From Bacillota bacterium (lineage in GTDB: Bacteria > Bacillota > Clostridia > Christensenellales > SZUA-584), in assembly GCA_023406895.1 (NCBI GenBank), contig JAEXTV010000021.1:1-64000 (forward strand): a stretch of DNA of 64,000 nt. The letters run 5' to 3'. Positions 57,735 to 64,000 of this stretch are shown in pieces. Every line of letters starts with the position of its first letter. The stretch's first letter is position 1. The notes beneath the pieces were generated by a model, which saw nothing but the letters and a program-made list of their open reading frames with translations, did not search any database and had not been told where the DNA came from. The translations under genes and the position numbers were made by a program.

Positions 57735-58349
57735 TCAATACCCAAAGTCGCCGTCGATAATCACCACATGCATCTCTTTGTCGCGCGTGGGGCGCTGCAG
57801 CCGTACGGTGACATTGCACATGCGCCGGGGGGCATCGCAATCGGTGCAATGGCCTTCAATGGCGCACGGAGTGGAAAGCCCCAAACGGCGCGCGTTGAGC
57901 GGGCACGCCACCTTTTTTATGCGCGCAATCGCCGTATGCGGGTTGGCTGTCAGCTTATTGCGGCCCGCCACAAAAATCACCTTTTGCGGCCCGTAAAACA
58001 TCGCCGCGACGCGGTTGCCAATGCCGTCGATGTTGATCAAATCGCCGTCGAGCGTCAGCGCGTTGGTGGAGGTCAGGTAAACATCAGCGGACATACCCAG
58101 ACGTTTGGGCTCGTTCTTGTCGCCGCCGGTGCGTGCGGCAAGGTCACTCGAATACACCGTGTTTCCGCGGTTTACAAGTGCGTCAACGATGCCCGTTTCA
58201 AACAGCGTCTGACTGCCCCCGCAGCCCACCGTATCATTTTCACCGACAGTCCTTAGCACGTAATCAAGGGCTGCCTCTGCATCTTTGGCATAAACGGCTT
58301 TAAAGCCTTTCTTGTTGAGAGCGTCTATCGTTTTTTCAATATCGTTCAT
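57735..58349 (-). CDS. LUD-domain protein (LutC/YkgG-like)
   Basis: The 204-residue protein begins MNDIEKTIDALNKKGFKAVYAKDAEAAL and contains the nucleotide-like motif GCGGSQTLFETG, then STNALTLDGDLINIDGIGNRVA and VIFVAGRNKL, as in LUD-domain proteins. A Cys cluster (CAIEGHCTDCDAPRRMC) near the end could bind a metal or Fe-S centre. The family includes lactate utilisation subunit LutC, but lutA and lutB are absent, so its role is open. AAGGAGC precedes the ATG at 58349. Confidence 0.85.
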   Translation of the reverse strand: MNDIEKTIDALNKKGFKAVYAKDAEAALDYVLRTVGENDTVGCGGSQTLFETGIVDALVNRGNTVYSSDLAARTGGDKNEPKRLGMSADVYLTSTNALTLDGDLINIDGIGNRVAAMFYGPQKVIFVAGRNKLTANPHTAIARIKKVACPLNARRLGLSTPCAIEGHCTDCDAPRRMCNVTVRLQRPTRDKEMHVVIIDGDFGY

Positions 58350-58479
58350 TTGCTTGCTCCTTTATATACTCTCACTATCATAACACGCAGTTTATTTCCA
58401 GCCAATATTGTGGATTGCTTTTCTTTGCACTTTTATATAATATAGTTTGCGAGATAAAAACGGAGGATATGGCTTTTTT

Positions 58480-60273
58480 ATGGCATCTGAAAATTTCAGA
58501 AATTTCTGCATCATCGCGCATATTGACCACGGAAAATCAACACTGGCCGACAGGCTGATAGAAGCGACAAATACAATATCCAAAAGGGATATGCACGCTC
58601 AGATTCTGGATACGATGGAGCTCGAACAGGAGCGCGGCATTACGATTAAGGCGCAGGCGGTGCGCATGTTCTACGAACATGAGGGCACCGAGTACACGCT
58701 GAACCTCATTGATACGCCGGGCCATGTGGACTTTACCTATGAGGTGTCGCGCAGCATGGCAGCCTGCGAAGGGGCCATACTCGTGGTGGACGCGAGCCAG
58801 GGCATTGAGGCACAGACGCTTGCTAACGTGTACCTCGCGCTCGACAATGGGCTGGAGATATTGCCCGTGATCAATAAGATTGATTTGCCGTCGGCACGCG
58901 TTGACGAGGTGTGCAAGGAGATTGAGGATGTGATAGGCCTTGATACGTCCTACGCGCCACGTATCAGCGCAAAAGAAGGCGTCGGCATTGAAGATGTGCT
59001 AAAAGCGATCGTTCAGTACCTGCCCGCGCCCAAGGGCGATGCGGACGCGCCGCTGCAGGCGTTGATATTCGATTCATATTATGATAACTACAAGGGTGCC
59101 ATCAGCTATGTGCGCGTGAAACAGGGCCGTGTGGCGGAGGGTGATAAAATTTTGTTCATGGCGGCGGGTAAACGCTTCGATGTGACGGAAACGGGTGTGT
59201 TTCTGCCGAGCCCGCTAAAAACCAGTTCATTGTCGGCGGGTGAGGTCGGGTATATTGCGGCGAGCGTCAAAAACGTATCGGACACGCGCGTGGGCGATAC
59301 GATCACGAACGCCAAGGACGGTGCGTCTGAGCCGCTGCCGGGCTACAAGGAAGTGACGCCGATGGTATTCTGCGGTATCTATCCTGCGGATGGCGCGGAC
59401 TATGAGGACTTAAAGGACGCACTCGCAAAGCTCGCGCTCAATGACGCGTCGCTGATCTATGAACCGGAAACATCCATCGCGCTCGGGTTTGGCTTCCGCT
59501 GCGGCTTCCTTGGGCTGCTGCATATGGAAATCATACAGGAACGGCTGGAACGCGAATTCGACCTGAATCTTGTCACCACGGCGCCGAGCGTGAGCTACCA
59601 CGTGATGACGGTAAAGGGCGAGCTGCTCGTGGTGGAAAATCCCACAAACCTGCCGCCGGCCACATCGATCGACTATATGGAAGAACCGATCACAAACGCG
59701 ACGATTATGATGCCCGACGAATACGTGGGCGCGGTGATGGACATCTGCCAGGAAAAGCGCGGTGTTTTTAAAAACATGGAATACATTGAAGCAACGCGCG
59801 TGATGATTCATTATGAGATGCCTCTCAATGAAATTATCTACGACTTTTTTGATATTTTAAAATCGCGTACACGCGGCTACGCGTCTCTCGATTACGAATT
59901 AAGCGGCTATAAAAAGAGTGACCTCGTGCGTCTCGATATGCTCTTAAACGGCGATATGTGCGACGCGCTCTCGATTATCGTACACCGGGACAAGGCCTAC
60001 GCGCGCGGACGCAGCATCGCCGAAAAGCTCAAGGACGCGATACCGCGGCAGCTTTTCGAGATACCGATACAGGCGGCCATCGGCGGTAAGATCATTGCGC
60101 GTGAAACGGTGAAGGCGATGCGTAAAGACGTGCTGGCCAAGTGCTACGGCGGCGACATCACGCGCAAGAAGAAGCTGCTTGAGAAACAGAAGGAAGGCAA
60201 AAAGCGCATGCGACAGGTGGGCAGCGTGGAGGTGCCGTCCGAAGCTTTTATGTCCGTACTCAAGATGGACTGA
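58480..60273 (+). CDS. lepA: Elongation factor 4 (LepA)
   Basis: LepA is a ribosome-binding GTPase that can back-translocate stalled ribosomes. The 597-residue protein has G1 IAHIDHGKSTLADR, ILDTMELEQERGITIK, DTPGHVDF, NKID, and the LepA-specific C-terminal domain (GDITRKKKLLEKQKEGKKRM). ATG 58480 is 13 nt after GGAGG. No convincing promoter was found. hemW starts at its last base. Confidence 0.97.
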   Translation: MASENFRNFCIIAHIDHGKSTLADRLIEATNTISKRDMHAQILDTMELEQERGITIKAQAVRMFYEHEGTEYTLNLIDTPGHVDFTYEVSRSMAACEGAILVVDASQGIEAQTLANVYLALDNGLEILPVINKIDLPSARVDEVCKEIEDVIGLDTSYAPRISAKEGVGIEDVLKAIVQYLPAPKGDADAPLQALIFDSYYDNYKGAISYVRVKQGRVAEGDKILFMAAGKRFDVTETGVFLPSPLKTSSLSAGEVGYIAASVKNVSDTRVGDTITNAKDGASEPLPGYKEVTPMVFCGIYPADGADYEDLKDALAKLALNDASLIYEPETSIALGFGFRCGFLGLLHMEIIQERLEREFDLNLVTTAPSVSYHVMTVKGELLVVENPTNLPPATSIDYMEEPITNATIMMPDEYVGAVMDICQEKRGVFKNMEYIEATRVMIHYEMPLNEIIYDFFDILKSRTRGYASLDYELSGYKKSDLVRLDMLLNGDMCDALSIIVHRDKAYARGRSIAEKLKDAIPRQLFEIPIQAAIGGKIIARETVKAMRKDVLAKCYGGDITRKKKLLEKQKEGKKRMRQVGSVEVPSEAFMSVLKMD

Positions 60274-61403
60274 TGAAGACGCTCGGCCTTTATATCCACA
60301 TTCCGTTCTGTCTTCGCAAATGCGCGTACTGCAATTTTGTGTCGTACCCGGACAGGGCGGATCAAATCGACAGGTATATAGATGCGGTTATCAGCGAGGC
60401 AGGGCTGTATAACGATGTGCTGCGCTGCCGGGTGATTGATACGGTGTTTATCGGCGGCGGCACACCGTCGCTGCTCTCGCCGGCGCAGGCAGAAAAGCTG
60501 TTAAACGGCCTGCGCGCGGTCAGCTCTTGGGAAAGCCCAGAAATCACTATGGAAGCCAATCCCGAAACGCTGGATGCACGCAAGCTTGAAGCCTATGCGG
60601 CGCTCGGTGTCAGCCGGCTCAGCATCGGGCTTCAGACGCATGACGATGACATTCTGCGCGCTATCGGCCGCGGGCATACGTGGGAGACGTTTGAAAATGC
60701 CTTTCTTGCGGCCTCGCGGTATTTTCGTTACATCAATGCCGACATCATATTTGGCTTGCCGGGGCAGACAGTTAAGAGCTTTGATGACACGCTGAGTCAT
60801 TTGATTGCGCTATCGCCGGCACATATATCCGCGTATGCGCTTAAGCTTGAAGCGGGCACGCCGCTGGCGGCGCGGTTTGACGGCGCGGATGAGGACACGG
60901 ACAGAGACATGTATCATCTGGCGGCGGAACGGCTTCATAATTCGGGTTATTCTCATTATGAAACATCCAATTTCGCCAAAGCGGGCTGTGAATGCCGTCA
61001 CAACTTAAAATACTGGACGGGCGAAGAATACCTGGGGCTGGGTGCCGCTGCTTATTCGTATATTATCGGTGATGGGCATAAGCGATTTGGCAACATTTCT
61101 GATTTCGATGATTATTTAAAAACAGTTGAGGCAAATATCAGGCCGATTGCCGACGAAGAGATATTAAGCGAAGCCGATATTATCGTCGAGTATATCATGC
61201 TGCGCCTGCGGCTCAGAAAGGGAATTGAATTCGAGGATTTTAAAAAACGCTTCGGAAGCGCATTTTTAAGCCGCTTTGAGGAGGCCGTTTCCAAGACGCA
61301 AAAAGCGGGTTTAATCACCGTTGATAAAGCGGGAATTCGGCCCACTCTCAAGGGTTTTGACCTGCAAAATGCGCTGATCGGGGAATATATAAAAAAACTG
61401 TGA
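60273..61403 (+). CDS. hemW: Radical SAM protein HemW (haem chaperone / coproporphyrinogen oxidase-like)
   Basis: The 376-residue protein has the radical SAM cluster CLRKCAYC (C-x3-C-x2-C), FIGGGTPSLLS, EANPETLD and a C-terminal HemN-like domain. HemW inserts haem into proteins; it lacks the extra Cys of true HemN. The lepA-hemW-hrcA order is standard in Firmicutes. Its stop lies just before the hrcA promoter. Confidence 0.94.
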   Translation: MKTLGLYIHIPFCLRKCAYCNFVSYPDRADQIDRYIDAVISEAGLYNDVLRCRVIDTVFIGGGTPSLLSPAQAEKLLNGLRAVSSWESPEITMEANPETLDARKLEAYAALGVSRLSIGLQTHDDDILRAIGRGHTWETFENAFLAASRYFRYINADIIFGLPGQTVKSFDDTLSHLIALSPAHISAYALKLEAGTPLAARFDGADEDTDRDMYHLAAERLHNSGYSHYETSNFAKAGCECRHNLKYWTGEEYLGLGAAAYSYIIGDGHKRFGNISDFDDYLKTVEANIRPIADEEILSEADIIVEYIMLRLRLRKGIEFEDFKKRFGSAFLSRFEEAVSKTQKAGLITVDKAGIRPTLKGFDLQNALIGEYIKKL

Positions 61404-61419
61404 ACATGAATTCGGGCAC

Positions 61420-61448
61420 TTGACTTTGCAGACAATAAGTGCTATTTT
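61420..61448 (+). promoter_or_regulatory. Promoter of the hrcA-grpE-dnaK operon
   Basis: TTGACT (61420-61425), 17 bp, then TATTTT (61443-61448). The CIRCE operator begins 13 bp further on. Confidence 0.65.
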
Positions 61449-61460
61449 TATACCATGGTG

Positions 61461-61487
61461 TTAGCACTCGACTTAAATGAGTGCTAA
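61461..61487 (+). promoter_or_regulatory. CIRCE operator
   Basis: TTAGCACTC-N9-GAGTGCTAA matches the canonical CIRCE element perfectly. HrcA binds it to repress the operon that it heads; heat relieves this. Confidence 0.97.
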
Positions 61488-61512
61488 TAAAAAATGGACA
61501 GGAGGGAGACCC

Positions 61513-62553
61513 ATGGATTTAAGTGAGCGCAAAATTGGCATACTCAAAGCCGTGATTGATGATTACATCATGACGGGTCTTCCGATCGGTTCGCGAACGA
61601 TATCCAAAAAAAACGGGTTTGAGCTGAGCTCCGCCACAATCAGAAATGAAATGGCGGATCTTGAGGAACTCGGTTTCTTAGAGCAGCCGCATACATCAGC
61701 CGGGCGTATACCGTCACAACAGGCATACCGGTATTATGTGGATCGTCTCATGAAGGTTGTCAAATTAAACGCGTCGGAAGCCGAACGCATTAAGGGCTAT
61801 TTTCAGGACAGGATGAGCGAGGTCGGGCAGGTGATGGAGAAGGCAGCCAAGGTGTTGTCGGACACCACGCATCATATCTCGATGGTCTTAAAGCCGCAGC
61901 TCAAGAAATCTGTCATCAAGCGGATACAGATTGTCAAGATCACGGAGAGAAAGGCAATTCTGCTCGTGGTGACAGACGCGGGGCTTGTGACCGATACGGT
62001 GATCGTTGTGCCCGAGGGCATTACACCGGATTACCTTGAGATGATTTCCAACATGCTGACCGAGAAGATGGAAGCAAAAACGCTTGAAGAAGCGGAAAAC
62101 GATTTGCGCGGCTTCATGAGTGACACTGTGAGGAACGGCAGCGAATTTGTGACGGATGTGATTTCGGCCATAGAAACGAGTGTGGAGCCGATCGGCGAAA
62201 AGGGCATCGTGCTCGGAGGGACGCAGAACATCATTGACTATCCCGATTATATGAGCATTGAAAAGGCGAAGAACTTTATTTCTGTGCTTGAAACAAAAGA
62301 TATGCTCTATGACATGATGAAAAAAGCGACGCAGCTCGAATTTTCGGTCACAATCGGTCAGGAGAACGAAGTCAAGGAGCTTCACGACATGAGTGTGGTC
62401 ACTGCGACTTACAAAATCGGTGGACGATCGCTCGGGTCCTTCGGTGTGATCGGGCCGACGCGCATGGACTACGCGAAAGTGATTTCCATTCTTGGGTATG
62501 TGAGTAACAGCTTAAACAGCATACTTTCAAGTTTTATAGAATCGGATGATTAA
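61513..62553 (+). CDS. hrcA: Heat-inducible transcription repressor HrcA
   Basis: The 346-residue protein has an N-terminal winged helix (LSERKIGILKAVIDDYIMTGLPIGSRTISK, SSATIRNEMADLEELGFLEQPHTSAGR) and a GAF-like core with GVIGPTRMDYAKVISILGYVSNSL near the end. It binds CIRCE. ATG 61513 follows GGAGGGAG; an earlier in-frame ATG at 61477 falls in the CIRCE element. Confidence 0.97.
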   Translation: MDLSERKIGILKAVIDDYIMTGLPIGSRTISKKNGFELSSATIRNEMADLEELGFLEQPHTSAGRIPSQQAYRYYVDRLMKVVKLNASEAERIKGYFQDRMSEVGQVMEKAAKVLSDTTHHISMVLKPQLKKSVIKRIQIVKITERKAILLVVTDAGLVTDTVIVVPEGITPDYLEMISNMLTEKMEAKTLEEAENDLRGFMSDTVRNGSEFVTDVISAIETSVEPIGEKGIVLGGTQNIIDYPDYMSIEKAKNFISVLETKDMLYDMMKKATQLEFSVTIGQENEVKELHDMSVVTATYKIGGRSLGSFGVIGPTRMDYAKVISILGYVSNSLNSILSSFIESDD

Positions 62554-62569
62554 AGGGGGAGCGAGAAAG

Positions 62570-63160
62570 ATGAGTGACATGGAAAAGAACGACACAATTG
62601 AAACAGAAGCAGCCAATCAGGCCGAGCAAAACGACACATCGGACGCGAAAAGCTTTGACGACGCTATGAAAGAAGCTGAGAAAAGCGATCATAAAAAAAG
62701 CTCAAAGGCCGATAAAAAACTGGCTGAGGCACTTGCGGAGCGTGACGATTTTAAAGACAAATACCAGCGCACGTTCAGCGAATTCAATAATTACAAAAAG
62801 CGCATGGCATCAACAAGAGCCGAGGCTATTAAAGATGGACAGTGCGATGCTGTCGCGAAAATACTGCCTGTGCTCGATAGCTTTGAGAGAGCGCTTGAAC
62901 ACATTGAAGACGGGGAAGAGAGCGCGCTGGCTCAGGGGTTTAAAATGGTTTACAAACAGCTTATTCTTGCGGTGGAGCAGATGGGCATCACCGAGATGGG
63001 CGCACCGGGAGATGAGTTTGACCCGAATCTGCATCAAGCCATTCAAATGGTGGATACCCCAGAGGATGAAAAATCCGGCACAGTGGCTGGGGTGGTTCAG
63101 AAGGGTTACAAGATGGAAGACAGGGTCATCCGGCACTGCATGGTTATGGTTAACAAGTAA
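62570..63160 (+). CDS. grpE: Nucleotide exchange factor GrpE
   Basis: GrpE releases ADP from DnaK. The 196-residue protein has an acidic start, a long coiled coil (about 40-110) and the conserved head VAKILPVLDSFERALEHI, then QMGITEM and VVQKGYKMEDRVIRHCMVMVNK. ATG 62570 has GGGGGAG 8 nt upstream. dnaK follows after 33 bp. Confidence 0.97.
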   Translation: MSDMEKNDTIETEAANQAEQNDTSDAKSFDDAMKEAEKSDHKKSSKADKKLAEALAERDDFKDKYQRTFSEFNNYKKRMASTRAEAIKDGQCDAVAKILPVLDSFERALEHIEDGEESALAQGFKMVYKQLILAVEQMGITEMGAPGDEFDPNLHQAIQMVDTPEDEKSGTVAGVVQKGYKMEDRVIRHCMVMVNK

Positions 63161-63193
63161 TATATATTTTTTATACAAGGAGGGAAACAGGAT

Positions 63194-64000
63194 ATGGCTA
63201 AAATCATAGGTATCGACTTAGGAACAACAAATTCTTGCGTGGCGGTGATGGAAGGCGGCGAGCCGACAGTCATTGTGAACGCGGAAGGAAGCAGAACAAC
63301 CCCGTCTGTCGTGGCGTTTTCCAATACAGGTGAAAGACTGGTCGGAAAAGTGGCCAAGAATCAGGCAATCACAAATCCGGACAGAACGATCAGCTCAATC
63401 AAAAGAGACATGGGCACGGACAGAAAGGTCAATATAGACGGCAAGAGCTATTCGCCGCAGGAAATCAGTGCGATGATACTGCAAAAGCTGAAAAGCGATG
63501 CGGAAGCATATCTTGGAGAAACGGTGACAGACGCCGTTATCACGGTGCCCGCATACTTCACGGACAGCCAGCGCCAGGCCACAAAGGACGCGGGAAAGAT
63601 CGCAGGCCTGAATGTTCAGCGCATCATTAATGAACCGACAGCCGCTTCGCTTGCCTACGGCGTCGATAAAGAGGAAGAGCAGAAGATTCTCGTGTTCGAC
63701 CTTGGCGGCGGTACATTCGACGTATCAATACTTGAAATCGGCGACGGCGTGTTTGAAGTGCTCGCGACCAACGGCAACAACCGACTCGGCGGCGATGACT
63801 TCGACCAGAAGGTGATGGATTACATCGTTGCTGAATTTAAGAAGACGCAGGGCATTGACCTGTCGAAGGATAAAATGGCTATGCAGCGCATCAAGGAAGC
63901 CGCCGAAAAAGCGAAGGTTGAGCTTTCGGGCGTGCTTCAGGCCAGCATTAATCTGCCGTTCATTACGGCGGATGCATCCGGCCCCAAGCATCTTGATATG
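63194..64000 (+). CDS. dnaK: Chaperone DnaK (Hsp70), 3' end cut by the window
   Basis: Only the first 269 codons are present, all open to the window edge. The start KIIGIDLGTTNSCVAVMEGG and the later NEPTAASLAYGVDK, LVFDLGGGTFDVSILE are the DnaK ATPase motifs, followed by NNRLGGDDFDQKVMDYI. DnaK refolds proteins with GrpE and DnaJ. AAGGAGGG precedes ATG 63194. Expression is under CIRCE/HrcA control upstream. Confidence 0.98.
   Translation, partial: MAKIIGIDLGTTNSCVAVMEGGEPTVIVNAEGSRTTPSVVAFSNTGERLVGKVAKNQAITNPDRTISSIKRDMGTDRKVNIDGKSYSPQEISAMILQKLKSDAEAYLGETVTDAVITVPAYFTDSQRQATKDAGKIAGLNVQRIINEPTAASLAYGVDKEEEQKILVFDLGGGTFDVSILEIGDGVFEVLATNGNNRLGGDDFDQKVMDYIVAEFKKTQGIDLSKDKMAMQRIKEAAEKAKVELSGVLQASINLPFITADASGPKHLDM

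Noticed and set aside
57642..58256. 204-codon open frame on the + strand
   Set aside because: It is antisense to the LUD-domain gene, begins in a repeat region, and has no matching ribosome site.
58400..58480. lepA promoter
   Set aside because: TATAAT at 58436 exists, but no -35 at proper spacing could be found.
1..64000. tRNA or rRNA genes
   Set aside because: I looked for CCA-ended cloverleaf and conserved rRNA segments and recognised none.

Overview
The window is a chromosomal segment, close to 50% GC by eye, from an endospore-forming (or spore-gene-bearing) member of the class Clostridia. The evidence is a complete spoIIIAA-AH operon, sigG, a gerW/ytfJ gene, a dacF-type carboxypeptidase and a ymxH gene, together with the clostridial fusion of ispH to ribosomal protein S1, a HutP-family gene before cmk, and a Phe T-box before pheST. 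I cannot name the genus. Nearly all genes lie on the + strand; the exceptions are a zinc-ribbon protein at the left edge and a LUD-domain protein near 58 kb.

Layout. 0.2-5.4 kb: zinc-ribbon protein, then HutP-like, cmk, plsC and ispH-rpsA. 5.9-12 kb: polA, coaE, a lytic transglycosylase, a peptide-type binding lipoprotein and a SpoU methyltransferase. 12-16 kb: Phe T-box and pheST. 16-21.5 kb: zapA, a site-2 protease homologue, scpAB, DUF2953, gerW, dacF, rluB. 21.6-25.4 kb: a biotin-dependent carboxyltransferase cluster (12S-like, small delta-like, biotin carrier, 5S-like) that resembles a soluble transcarboxylase. 25.6-30 kb: gapA, an esterase lipoprotein, a VOC protein, glpK. 30-30.7 kb: non-coding, with a decayed DUF7336-like gene, palindromes and a dispersed repeat. 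30.7-41.3 kb: spoIIIA, Asp23/AmaP genes, nusB, a TsaD paralogue, folD, xseAB, ispA. 41.6-46.5 kb: sigG, ymxH, nrdR, pgeF, a PhoB/PhoR-like two-component pair. 46.5-54.9 kb: the rimP-nusA-ylxR-ylxQ-infB-rbfA-nrnA-truB-ribF translation operon. 55.1-57.7 kb: a VOC gene, an ECF sigma/anti-sigma pair, and a patch holding a VOC gene fragment and two copies of a repeat. 57.7-64 kb: LUD protein, lepA, hemW, and the CIRCE-controlled hrcA-grpE-dnaK operon, with dnaK cut by the window end.

Most of this is conserved housekeeping and I see no obvious new multi-gene defence or biosynthetic system. The less expected signals are regulatory or evolutionary. A strong extended -10 promoter plus Shine-Dalgarno lies inside ispH-rpsA, placed to make free S1. 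Two genes (DUF2953 and rimP) are best read as starting at ATT, one of them under a long hairpin. A sigma-E-like promoter would give a leaderless spoIIIA mRNA. The ECF sigma gene has no acceptable start after its own promoter. IF-2 carries ten 36-bp tandem repeats. Two decayed genes lie in the repeat-rich gaps.
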